Source: CAVTWH01 sp963850915 (GTDB lineage: Bacteria; Actinomycetota; Actinomycetes; Mycobacteriales; Micromonosporaceae). Taken from it: DNA of 64,000 nt. The stretch's first letter is position 1, and each line of letters opens with the position of its first letter. This document shows, piece by piece, positions 53,278-61,208 of this stretch. The notes under the pieces were generated by a model. That model saw only the letters and a list, made by a program, of their open reading frames with translations, was not told the DNA's origin and ran no database searches. The translations under genes were made by a program, and so were the position numbers. Location of the stretch: the NCBI GenBank assembly GCA_963850915.1, contig CAWKND010000007.1, positions 124,001-188,000 of the forward strand, given 5' to 3'.

Positions 53278-54009
53278 TCAGCGCAGGACGCTGATCGCGG
53301 TGACCAGCATGTCCACCACGGCTGTCGGCTGAGAGACGACGACCGCATGGGAACCGGCGGTCTCCAGAAGGTGGGAACCTGCGCGGTCGGCCATGGCTCG
53401 CTGTGCCCGTGGCTCAACGCATCGATCATCGGCCGCGACGAGATACCAGGAGCGCAGGCTCTTCCAGGCGGCGGTGTGCGCCCGCTGTGTCAGACAGTCG
53501 TGCGTGATCGGCCGCTGGGCGCCGGCAAGTGTTTCCGCCAACTCGGCCGGCAGGTCCGCGGCGTACACCGCCGCGAAGGCGGCTGAATCGAGCAACAACA
53601 TCTCCCCGTGGTCGTCGTACGACTCGGTGAGGTACCCCGACGGCCGGAGTGCTGCCGTCAGTTCCGTTGCGGGAAAGCGTTCGGCGATGTCCCACACGTT
53701 TTCACCGACGTCCAGCGCGTACCCGACGACATAGGCCAGGCCCACGGCATTGGTCACCTGCGTCGCGGCGGTGGAGATGACCGCGCCACCGTATCCGTGA
53801 CCGACCAGCAGGACCTTCCCTGCGACTTCACGGATCGCTCGCGCGACCGAGTCGGCGTCGCCGTACAAACTCCGCATCGGGTTCGTCACCGACTCCACGG
53901 GAATGCCTTCGTCGTGCAGTTGTCGGGTCACCGGTGACCACACCGACGGCCCGGCGAATGCCCCGTGGACCAGGACAACGGTCACGTCCCGGCCGTCTCC
54001 GTCAGTCAC
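53278..54009 (-). CDS. Alpha/beta-hydrolase-fold protein with altered nucleophile
   Basis: A 243-residue protein of the family that includes small esterases such as pyrethroid hydrolase-like enzymes. GTG 54007-54009 has GGAGG five bases upstream. It keeps VVLVHGAFAGPSVWSPVTR, TQRAHTAAWKSLRSWYLVAA, and a C-terminal His region (ETAGSHAVVV). However, the nucleophile elbow reads LLVGHGYGGAVIS, where the catalytic Ser is expected in place of the second Gly (compare GHSYGG in the gene at 55271). It is probably catalytically dead or acts by another mechanism. It is divergent from another hydrolase gene at 54190. Confidence 0.8.
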   Translation of the reverse strand: MTDGDGRDVTVVLVHGAFAGPSVWSPVTRQLHDEGIPVESVTNPMRSLYGDADSVARAIREVAGKVLLVGHGYGGAVISTAATQVTNAVGLAYVVGYALDVGENVWDIAERFPATELTAALRPSGYLTESYDDHGEMLLLDSAAFAAVYAADLPAELAETLAGAQRPITHDCLTQRAHTAAWKSLRSWYLVAADDRCVEPRAQRAMADRAGSHLLETAGSHAVVVSQPTAVVDMLVTAISVLR

Positions 54010-54189
54010 GCGCGCGCCTCCAGGTTCGACCCCGTCAGGTGGCTCCGACGATTGCACGCACCGTACGGCCACGCTTGTGGACAAAGTGTGGGCACGCGCC
54101 GCCGTCAAGCCCACTGTTCGCCCACGGCAACGGCTTTACGGTACGGGCGGTCATCTGGCCAGCCCTAACGGAAACGCTGTGAGGTAGTC

Positions 54190-54996
54190 ATGTCGAGTCG
54201 TACACCCGTCGTCTTCATCCATGGTCTGTGGTTGCACGCCACGTCTTGGAACCCCTGGATCGACCTGTTCCGCGAAGCGGGCTATGAACCGATCGCGCCC
54301 GGCTGGCCCGGCGAGCCGGCCACCGTCGAGGAAGCCCGCGCACACCCCGAGGCGGTCGCCGACCACGGCATCGACGATGTCGTCGAGCACTACGCGAAGA
54401 TCATCGCCGAGCTACCCGCAGCACCGATTCTGATCGGGCATTCGTTCGGCGGCATGATCGCACAGCGGCTACTCGGGGAGGATCTCGCCCGGGCAGCGGT
54501 GGCGATCGACGCCGCCCAGATCAAGGGCGTCCTGCCGTTGCCACTGTCCGCCCTGCGAGCCACGCTGCCGGTGTTCAAGAATCCCGGCAACAAACACCGC
54601 GCGGTATCCCTGACTGCCGAGCAGTTCCGGTTCGCCTTCGGTAACGCCGTAACGCCGGAGGAGTCCAACCGGCTGTTCGCCCAGTGGATGATCCCGGCGC
54701 CGGGCAAGCCGCTGTTCGAAGCCGCCGCCGCGAACTTCGACCCGCACTCGCCGGCCAAGGTGGACACCGCCAACCAGATGCGCGGCCCGCTGCTGCTGGT
54801 CATGGGCGGGCAGGACCACACGGTTCCCGAAGCGGTCACCAAGGCCACGTTGAAGCAGTACCGGCACTCCAGCGCGATCACCGAGATCGCCGAGTTCCCC
54901 GACCGTGCGCATTCTCTGACGATCGACAGCGGCTGGCGCGCCGTCGCAGACCTCTGCCTGGCCTGGCTCACGCAGAACATGACATCCCCGTCATGA
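54190..54996 (+). CDS. Alpha/beta hydrolase
   Basis: A cytoplasmic alpha/beta hydrolase of 268 residues. It has oxyanion-loop PVVFIHGLWLHATSWNPW, nucleophile PILIGHSFGGMIAQRLLG, acid region VMGGQDHTVPEAV, and final His in FPDRAHSLTIDSGW. ATG 54190 follows GTGAGGTAGTC, a moderate ribosome site. The substrate is unknown; it resembles haloperoxidase/esterase-like members often found as paralogues in actinomycetes. The stop overlaps the ATG of a short downstream frame (ATGA). Confidence 0.85.
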   Translation: MSSRTPVVFIHGLWLHATSWNPWIDLFREAGYEPIAPGWPGEPATVEEARAHPEAVADHGIDDVVEHYAKIIAELPAAPILIGHSFGGMIAQRLLGEDLARAAVAIDAAQIKGVLPLPLSALRATLPVFKNPGNKHRAVSLTAEQFRFAFGNAVTPEESNRLFAQWMIPAPGKPLFEAAAANFDPHSPAKVDTANQMRGPLLLVMGGQDHTVPEAVTKATLKQYRHSSAITEIAEFPDRAHSLTIDSGWRAVADLCLAWLTQNMTSPS

Positions 54997-55238
54997 CCGG
55001 AACGACCACTGTCCTCGAACCCGCTGCGCGGCGGTTCGCCGATGCCGACGCAGAGTTCTTCAGTCCATTCAGCGGACCGTCGGCCGCACCCGTGATCGCC
55101 GTCGAAGCCGAGGTTCCGCGCGAGGAAGGCGAGGCGTACGTCGGCAAGCACCGTGCCACGGACATCCCGGCGACTGGGCGGCCCCCCATCGGCCGAGCTG
55201 TCGAGCTCCGCAACGACACCCTCTGCCCCACGGACTAG
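54993..55238 (+). pseudogene. Remnant of an alpha/beta-hydrolase gene (short frame)
   Basis: ATG 54993 overlaps the previous stop and opens 81 residues. The first 20 or so (TTVLEPAARRFADADAEFF) resemble the N-terminus of acetyl-esterase-type hydrolases that begin LEPAA-x-x-FA. The rest has no family character and includes no catalytic motif. It is best read as a truncated gene that kept its translational coupling. It could instead be a small genuine protein. Confidence 0.4.
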
Positions 55239-55270
55239 CCCACCCGCTCACCTCATTCCCGGAGACAACC

Positions 55271-56101
55271 ATGTCGAAAATCAGGACCATCCTGGTGGTA
55301 ACCGCACTCGCCGCGCTCGCGGCAGTGGTACCCGCCGCTGTCGCCTCGGCCAGCCCGCAGTCCGGCCGCAGCGCCGCCACCAGCCACACCACCGCGCCAA
55401 AACCCACCCTCGTGCTGGTCCACGGAGCATGGGCAGACGCGTCGAGCTGGGCACCCGTGACCAGCCGGCTGCAACGCCTGGGCTACACCGTCCTCGTACC
55501 GCCGAACCCGTTGCGAGGACTATCCAGCGACGCCGCCTACCTCGACGCGTTCCTGCTGCAGCACACAACCGGGCCGGTCATCCTCGTCGGCCACTCCTAC
55601 GGCGGTGCGGTCATCACCAACGCCGCCCTCGCCGACCCCGAGGTCAGGGCACTCGTCTACATCGACGCGTTCGTCCCGGACCAGGGCGACACCATCCTCG
55701 GCCTCCAAGGCGGCGGAGGCGACCCGACCGCCCTGTTCGATTTCGTCAGCTACCCGGGCGCACCGGCCGGCGACGCCGACCTCTACATCAAAACCACTCT
55801 GTTCCCGCAGTTGTTCGCCGCCGGGCTGCCGGCCGCCACAACTGCCGCACTTGCTGCCGCGCAACGCCCCATCACGCTCAGCGCCCTGACCCAACCATCC
55901 GGCGTACCGGCCTGGAAGACCCTGCCCAGCTGGTACTTCGTCGGCACCGACGACCAGATACTTCCGCCCGCCCTCCAGCTCACCATGGCCCAGCGAGCCC
56001 ACAGCCACATCGTCCAGTTCCCGGCGCCACACCTGGCCATGCTCACCAAACCTGACGCGGTCACCGCGCTGATCATTGCTGCCGCCCACACCACGCGCTG
56101 A
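55271..56101 (+). CDS. Secreted alpha/beta hydrolase
   Basis: A 276-residue exported hydrolase, paralogous to the protein at 53278-54009. Signal peptide: MSKIRTILVVTALAALAAVV, ending at about PAAVASA. The mature part has TLVLVHGAWADASSWAPVTSR, nucleophile VILVGHSYGGAVITNAA, acid region YFVGTDDQILPP, and His in FPAPHLAML. ATG 55271 has GGAGA upstream. The intact GHSYGG contrasts with the GHGYGG of its neighbour. A strong hairpin follows the stop. The substrate is unknown. Confidence 0.88.
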   Translation: MSKIRTILVVTALAALAAVVPAAVASASPQSGRSAATSHTTAPKPTLVLVHGAWADASSWAPVTSRLQRLGYTVLVPPNPLRGLSSDAAYLDAFLLQHTTGPVILVGHSYGGAVITNAALADPEVRALVYIDAFVPDQGDTILGLQGGGGDPTALFDFVSYPGAPAGDADLYIKTTLFPQLFAAGLPAATTAALAAAQRPITLSALTQPSGVPAWKTLPSWYFVGTDDQILPPALQLTMAQRAHSHIVQFPAPHLAMLTKPDAVTALIIAAAHTTR

Positions 56102-56112
56102 TCGCCTACCAC

Positions 56113-56148
56113 GGATCCCCGTCGCGCAGCATCGCGTGGCGGGGATCC
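56113..56148 (+). terminator. Hairpin after the secreted hydrolase gene
   Basis: GGATCCCCG (56113-56121) and CGGGGATCC (56140-56148) are perfect 9-bp arms starting 12 bases after the stop, with additional partial pairing inside. Confidence 0.65.
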
Positions 56149-56368
56149 TGGCCGTGCAATGAGTTCAGCGGTGCTGCCATCCAGGACAACGAAGTACGCG
56201 TGGTAGTCGGCCAATTACACTCTGGCTCCACTGCGGCACGCTTCGGTGTCGTTGTGCCGCAGCAGTTCACCTAGCCACCATGGCCCTCTCAGTCCGGTCT
56301 GACCGCAACCGTACGGCCAGCTCATCAGTTTTCGTTCACCCCGGCACCGGCCCGACCAGCTGGCCAGA

Positions 56369-56406
56369 GTGATCGCGGGATCCCGGGGGCGAGGTCCCGC
56401 GATCAC
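56369..56406 (-). terminator. Hairpin after the Ig-fold gene remnant
   Basis: GTGATCGCGGGA (56369-56380) and TCCCGCGATCAC (56395-56406) are perfect 12-bp arms. They lie 10 bases beyond the stop of the leftward Ig-like fragment, so the remnant has kept its own terminator. In 56149-56368 I see nothing convincing. Confidence 0.65.
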
Positions 56407-56415
56407 CGTTTCAGG

Positions 56416-56670
56416 TCACTGGACGACGGAGCACACGAAGGCGGCCGTGCCGCAGACTCCTCTCGTGTCAGCGGCGGTCACCGTCACCGTGTACCACCCA
56501 AGCGTGGTCCCGGCGCCGGAGAGGGTGCCGTTGGACGCGATCGAGATGCCCGGGGCAGCCCGGTCGCGGTGTAGGTAGGTGAGAGTCTGCGCCGTGTCGG
56601 AGTCGACCGCCTGCATCGCGAACGACATGGCGGTGCCCTTCGGGCTGCTGTAGCGGAACGGGTTGACCAT
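56416..56670 (-). pseudogene. C-terminal putative Ig (He_PIG) domain of a lost secreted protein
   Basis: The frame keeps about 70 residues of a putative-Ig domain: VDSDTAQTLTYLHRDRAAPG, then ISIASNGTLSGAGTTLGWYT and VTVTAADTRGVCGTAAFVCSV, ending with a stop. Such domains close secreted peptidases and glycosidases of actinomycetes. The main part of the protein is missing; the sequence upstream (56671-56808) is not in frame with anything recognisable. Confidence 0.6.
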
Positions 56671-56756
56671 CCCGACCGAAGGCTTCAGCCCGTATGCGCC
56701 CGGCCGTGGCAGCAGCCATGAAAGTCCGGTGAAAGGTGCTCCTCCCTAGCTTGTTC

Positions 56757-56783
56757 TCATCCGGGCCGCACGGGTCCGGATGA
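56757..56783. promoter_or_regulatory. 8-bp inverted repeat upstream of the secreted Cys protein
   Basis: TCATCCGG (56757-56764) and CCGGATGA (56776-56783) flank an 11-base loop about 25 bases before the ATG at 56809. It could be an operator or a 5'-leader hairpin. Confidence 0.4.
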
Positions 56784-56808
56784 ACCAACCACGGGGCAAG
56801 GAGACCGG

Positions 56809-57276
56809 ATGACACCTCGACGACGATTGCTGATGTACCTCGCGGCAGTGTTCGTCGCCCTCGCGGGCACCGCTGTGGTCGCGGGTCCCGCGTCAGCCGC
56901 GACGACGTACAGCTTCTGCTACATCGCCACGCCGACGGTGGAGAAGCTCAACATCTACAACGCGCCCTGCGACGGTGGGGGCGTCGGTGACGGTCAGGGC
57001 ACAAGTGCGAAGGGGACGCTCCAGGCCGTGGCGTGGGTGGACTTCGAGAGCACCGGAGTCTGGCACTTCGCCATCCAGGACACGAACTGCGACAACGTCG
57101 GTGGCAACATTCAGTGGTGGAGCCACGACGGCGTGCACGAGTACTTGAACAGCGCGGGCTGCAAAACAACGCACACCAAGGACTGGGCAATGACCGACAT
57201 CTCGGCGGCACACCAGCAGTGGTGGGTCCAGTGGGGCGGCCAGAACTCGCCCACTGCCCCGTTCCCGCCGGGCTGA
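56809..57276 (+). CDS. Small secreted protein with four cysteines, unknown function
   Basis: A 155-residue exported protein. ATG 56809 has AAGGAG upstream. Signal peptide: MTPRRRLLMYLAAVFVALAG followed by a likely ASA cleavage. The mature part (about 125 residues) has four Cys (SFCYIA, APCDGG, TNCDNV, AGCKTT), enough for two disulphides, and many Trp in IQWWSHDG and HQQWWVQWGGQ. It contains no catalytic motif I recognise. It might bind carbohydrate or cell wall. A 13-bp hairpin terminator follows. It stands alone between a decayed gene and mobile-element scars. Confidence 0.75.
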   Translation: MTPRRRLLMYLAAVFVALAGTAVVAGPASAATTYSFCYIATPTVEKLNIYNAPCDGGGVGDGQGTSAKGTLQAVAWVDFESTGVWHFAIQDTNCDNVGGNIQWWSHDGVHEYLNSAGCKTTHTKDWAMTDISAAHQQWWVQWGGQNSPTAPFPPG

Positions 57277-57289
57277 GGTAGGGCCGGCT

Positions 57290-57320
57290 GCGGTGGTCCG
57301 GCCCATCGCCGGACCACCGC
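57290..57320 (+). terminator. Strong 13-bp hairpin terminator
   Basis: GCGGTGGTCCGGC (57290-57302) and GCCGGACCACCGC (57308-57320) pair perfectly around the loop CCATC, 13 bases after the stop of the secreted protein. Confidence 0.75.
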
Positions 57321-57429
57321 GGTACGCCGCCGTCGCTCCATCAAGGTCGGCAGGTACCGCCGGATCCTGCCCGAGCGCGTCGACCAGTACGTCGCCGAGC
57401 GCACCGAAAGGTGTGTCAACGACAGCTGA
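57301..57429 (+). pseudogene. Excisionase-like helix-turn-helix remnant
   Basis: An open frame ending at TGA 57427-57429 reads RRSIKVGRYRRILPERVDQY followed by VAERTERC. This matches the C-terminal half of excisionase-type DNA-binding domains (HTH_17), with the SIKVGRY-R-I and the L/V-D-x-Y-V helix. There is no start; the upstream part is the terminator of the previous gene. It suggests loss of an integrated element. Confidence 0.4.
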
Positions 57430-57451
57430 ACCTGGGCTCTGGCACAAGTTC

Positions 57452-57475
57452 CGTGATCGACTAGAGTCGATCACG
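57452..57475. repeat. Near-perfect 24-bp palindrome
   Basis: CGTGATCGACT (57452-57462) and AGTCGATCACG (57465-57475) are perfect 11-bp arms with a 2-base centre AG. It lies between the excisionase-like fragment and the transposase fragment, so it may be an element end, a recombination site or an operator. Confidence 0.7.
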
Positions 57476-57485
57476 TCCGTCCAAT

Positions 57486-57623
57486 GTGGATGGTGCTACG
57501 GTCATACTCCCGCTTCTGGCCGGTCTGGAGCTGGAAAGGGTCTACCTGAAGGGTCCTCAGGTCAGGATCGAGGCGAGGGCGCGGGGGGCGTGGTCTGTTG
57601 TCCGCGTTTTTTGGTACGAGTGA
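57486..57623 (+). mobile_element. ISL3-like transposase N-terminal fragment
   Basis: A short frame from GTG 57486 to TGA 57621-57623 reads ILPLLAGLELERVYLKGPQV followed by RIEARARGAW. This resembles the N-terminus of ISL3-family transposases before their zinc-finger. The cysteines and the catalytic DDE region are absent. Up to 57739 nothing else is recognisable. Confidence 0.4.
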
Positions 57624-57739
57624 CAGGGCGGATCAACGCGGACGTCTGGGACACCCGGACACCGCACGCTGCCCCCGGGAACGGTACGGGAGGCCAGCCA
57701 TCGCGATCAGCGATTGGCTCTCACGCGTCTTGGCAGGTC

Positions 57740-60700
57740 TTACGGTCTCGTGTCAGTGATTAGCCGGAGAAGCGCTTCGGTCTCGAGTTGGCCGGCCCGG
57801 TACCCGGTGGTCTGGTGGATGGTGAGTGCTCGACATGCGTGCTCGACGGCGGCAGCGTTGTCGTGATGGGCGTGGAGCTGGGCGAGGGCGGTGAGGGCTT
57901 TGCCAGCGCAGCAGTGGTGTTCACTGCGTTGGGCGATCTGGAGGGCCTCCGTTAGCCAGGCGTGTGCTCGGTCTCGGCGGCCGGTGTCCAGTGCCGCCCG
58001 TCCCATGCTGAGCAGCGCTTCGATCTCGTACTGGAGGTTGGCGATGGTGCGGGCTAGGTGGAGTGCCTCGGTCGCCCGGTCGAGTGCGTGCGCGGGGTTG
58101 CCGCTGGCGCGCAGAGTTTCGGCGTTGATCGTGAGGGCGTATGCCGTCGAGAAGTCGTCGCCGATGCTGCGTGCGAGATTCAGTGCCCTCGGTGCGAGAT
58201 GGCGGGCAGCGGGAACGTTGCGGCAGTGCAGATGCAGGCGAGCCAGGGATGCGGTGGACAGGGCCTCGCCAACTCGATCGCCGATCTGTCGGCACAATCG
58301 CAGGCCGCGGATGAGGTCGGTGCGGGCCTGCGGGTACTGACCCAGGAGTAGCCGGGCGAAGCCTTGGTTGACCTGGAAGATGCTGAAAGCAGAGGCAGAT
58401 CCGGCATCCTGTATGAGGCGTTGCGCGCGGCCGAACTCGTTCTCCGCCGCCTGGAGTTCGCCGAGTAGCAGGTGGATCACGCCGGCGTTGTTAAGGGTGA
58501 GGGCCTCGGCGGCGGGTGGCAGTTGCTCCGCGACGTGGTGTGCCTGCAGGGCGAAGGCGATTCCGGTAGTGGGCCGGCCGGCGTCGGCGTGGGTGATGCC
58601 CAGATAGGACAGTGCTGTCGCGTGGCCGTGTGGCCAGTTGGCCCGCTGGCTGGCGTCGCGGGCGGCGGTGAGGTGCGGTAGGGCTTGGTCGTACCGGCCA
58701 GTGCAGCGGTACGCCCAGCCGAGGCTTAGCTCGCTAGCAGCGCGGCCGAGGTCGATGTTCTCGTGGAGCGCGGTATTCCGTGCGGCTTGTGCCGTGCGTA
58801 GCCAGTCGTCGTCGTAGCGGCGCAGTGCGAGGAATCCTCGAAGCTGATCGGCTAGCCGCCACGCGTACTCGCCGAGGCCGAATGGTGGCTGCACCACGAT
58901 CGATACGAGGTTGGCCCGTTCGTCTTCCAACCAACCGATGGCGGCCGTACCGTCTGGGAAGGTACTGGCGGGTTCGGTCGGGATGGGCGAGTGCTCGTGC
59001 AGTGGCGCGCGTGCGGCATGGGGGTAGGCGGCAGCTGCTGCCGCTGCGGTGCGTTCCAGGTAGTAACGGAGTAGCCGTTCGGCGGCGGCCGTGCGCTCGC
59101 CCTCTGGGTCGGTGGAGGCCGCTTGTTGCGCGGCGTAGAGCCTGAGCAGGTCGTGCATCGTGTACCGGCCTCGGCCAAGGTCGTCCACCAGATGGTGGCG
59201 CAGCAGTGTTTGCAGGGCGGTGGTTGCGGCCGGCACGGTGGATCTGGCCAGCGCTTGCACAGCGAGCCAGGACAGGTCGGGTCCTGATGCTTCGCCGATA
59301 AGCCGCAGGAGATGACGGGCCGCCGGGTCGAGCGCCTGGTACGTCAGGTCGAATGCCGCGCGTACGGCGGTCTCCGGATCATCTGCTACCTGTAGAGCCG
59401 AGAGCCGGTCTCCACGGCGCAGTGTGTCCAGGTACCCGTCCACCGTCCAGCCGAGCCGTTCGGTGATGTTTGCTGCAGCGATGCGGATGGCGAGCGGCAG
59501 ATGGGCGCACATGGCCGCCAGTTCGTCGATGGGGCCACCCCGGTCACCGAGCAGTGAGCGCAGTAGTTGAAGCGACTCGGCCCGTGGAAGGATGGGAACG
59601 GTGATTCCCCGTGCACCTTCGCGGGCGGTGAGACCACCGAGTGTGGTTCGGCTGGTGACGACGGTGAAGCAGTGCGTGCCGGCGGGCAGCAGGGGTCGGA
59701 CTTGCGCGACGTCGAGCGCGTTGTCGAGGATGACCAGGACGTGTCGGTCCGCTGTGAGGGTGCGGAACAGTGCTGCGGCACCGTCCACGTCGACGGGTAC
59801 CTGGGCGGGCCGCACACCGAGGCCCTCGAGCAGGATGCGCAGGGCCTGTAGCGACGTGACGGGCGCGGTACCGGAGTATCCGCGCAGGTTGACATACAGT
59901 TGCCCATCGGGGAACAGTGCCCGCGACTTGTGCGCCCAGTGAGTGACCAGAGCCGTCTTGCCGACACCTGCGCTGCCGGCCAACGCCGCGATCCGTGCTC
60001 CGGTGGGATCCCCGGCTAACGCGTCCAGGTAACCCAGTTCCGGTGCCCTGCCGACGAATCCGAACGTGGCCGGCGGCAGCATCGACGGGGCCGTTGACCC
60101 CAGCTCGGGCCGACCAGGTTGATCGGGTAAGAGACGTGTCGATGGGTTCGGTGCGGTGCCGGCCGTGCCGGCAAGCCGTACCGGCGACACGGACTGGGTC
60201 GTCGCCGCAAGCCACTCCCGCGTGAGCGCTGGGTCCTGGCGCAGAATCCCCAGACGCAGATCCCGCAGGGCCGTACCTGGGTCCAAGCCCAATTCGGCTG
60301 CCAAGAGGTCAGCCGCCCGGTCATATGTAGCCAGCGCCTCCCGTTGCCTGCCGGACAGATATAGGGCGATCATCAGCGCGCCCAGAAGCCGCTCGCGGGT
60401 CGGGTGGCGGAGGGTGAGCCCGGTCAGCTCGGGAATGAGAGTGTCGTACTTGCCGAGTTCGAGATCCGCTGCCACACCAAGCTCCACGGCGGAGATCCTC
60501 AACTCGTCCAGTTCTGCGCACATGCGTACTCGCTGTTCGGGCGAGAGGAGACCGGCCAGTGCGTCACCACGCCACAACCCGAGCGCATCCGTGACTGCTT
60601 GTCGTCGGTCAACTGGGTCGGTCAGCAATTGCGCCTCGTGCACCCGACAGGCGAAACGCTGCACGTCAATGGTGGCGGTCCCGGCTCGGATGATGTACGA

Positions 60701-60973
60701 CGAACCGACGCTGTCGACCTGTACCCCGTACGTCGCCGCGCCCGCATCGGCCAGCCGGCGTCGGAGCCTGGAGACGTTGACGTGCAGCGTCGCGCGGGGA
60801 TCACGGGGCTGATCGTGGTCGTCCCACAGCAGGTCAATCAGTGTGTCGACTTCCAAGGTCTTTCCCGCGTCCAACAGCAGCACCGCAAGCAGAAGTTGTT
60901 CGCGTCGCCGCCCAAGGGGAACGGGCTGGTCGCCGACACTTACTGCGACTGGCCCGAGCAGCGAAAACTCCAC
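57740..60973 (-). CDS. AfsR-like SARP regulator (wHTH-BTAD-NB-ARC-TPR)
   Basis: A large pathway-type regulator of about 1077 residues if started at GTG 60971-60973 (VEFSLLGPVAVSVG, the usual SARP opening). The frame is open to 61264, and ATG 61105 (MNASAG) is an alternative. Domains: winged helix (RREQLLLAVLLLDAGKTLEV, ATLHVNVSRLRRRLADAG); BTAD (RERLLGALMIALYLSGRQRE); NB-ARC with P-loop LAGSAGVGKTALVTHWAHKS, VLVILDNALDVAQVRPLLPA, MHDLLRLYAAQQA; and a long TPR superhelix over the last 400 or so residues. It lies next to a LuxR-family regulator in the same direction. Its target is unknown. It is closely similar in design to the frameshifted gene at 50.4-53.2 kb. Confidence 0.87.
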   Translation of the reverse strand: MEFSLLGPVAVSVGDQPVPLGRRREQLLLAVLLLDAGKTLEVDTLIDLLWDDHDQPRDPRATLHVNVSRLRRRLADAGAATYGVQVDSVGSSYIIRAGTATIDVQRFACRVHEAQLLTDPVDRRQAVTDALGLWRGDALAGLLSPEQRVRMCAELDELRISAVELGVAADLELGKYDTLIPELTGLTLRHPTRERLLGALMIALYLSGRQREALATYDRAADLLAAELGLDPGTALRDLRLGILRQDPALTREWLAATTQSVSPVRLAGTAGTAPNPSTRLLPDQPGRPELGSTAPSMLPPATFGFVGRAPELGYLDALAGDPTGARIAALAGSAGVGKTALVTHWAHKSRALFPDGQLYVNLRGYSGTAPVTSLQALRILLEGLGVRPAQVPVDVDGAAALFRTLTADRHVLVILDNALDVAQVRPLLPAGTHCFTVVTSRTTLGGLTAREGARGITVPILPRAESLQLLRSLLGDRGGPIDELAAMCAHLPLAIRIAAANITERLGWTVDGYLDTLRRGDRLSALQVADDPETAVRAAFDLTYQALDPAARHLLRLIGEASGPDLSWLAVQALARSTVPAATTALQTLLRHHLVDDLGRGRYTMHDLLRLYAAQQAASTDPEGERTAAAERLLRYYLERTAAAAAAAYPHAARAPLHEHSPIPTEPASTFPDGTAAIGWLEDERANLVSIVVQPPFGLGEYAWRLADQLRGFLALRRYDDDWLRTAQAARNTALHENIDLGRAASELSLGWAYRCTGRYDQALPHLTAARDASQRANWPHGHATALSYLGITHADAGRPTTGIAFALQAHHVAEQLPPAAEALTLNNAGVIHLLLGELQAAENEFGRAQRLIQDAGSASAFSIFQVNQGFARLLLGQYPQARTDLIRGLRLCRQIGDRVGEALSTASLARLHLHCRNVPAARHLAPRALNLARSIGDDFSTAYALTINAETLRASGNPAHALDRATEALHLARTIANLQYEIEALLSMGRAALDTGRRDRAHAWLTEALQIAQRSEHHCCAGKALTALAQLHAHHDNAAAVEHACRALTIHQTTGYRAGQLETEALLRLITDTRP

Positions 60974-61208
60974 GCCCGCAAGGCTACCTGCCGCAATTCC
61001 ATCGACCTGTCCCGTAGTCGCCACGGTGGACTCGCGTCCTGCGCGCCCCCACCGTGCGGGTTCATCCAGCAGTTGAGCCGAACTGTTGCCGGCCGACGCG
61101 TTCATCGGGTCAATAGCAGGGGACCTCGCCGCGCGGACGTACTGGTTTGGAACAGTTGACGCCCTACAGTTGCGGCTAATCCTCCGCTCGGGGATCGGCG
61201 CTCGATAC

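Noticed and set aside
55783..56214. Minus-strand frame opening ADYHAYFVVLDGSTAELIAR
   Set aside because: The first 25 residues look plausible, but the frame then runs antisense through the terminator and the secreted hydrolase gene. There is no ribosome site or family match.
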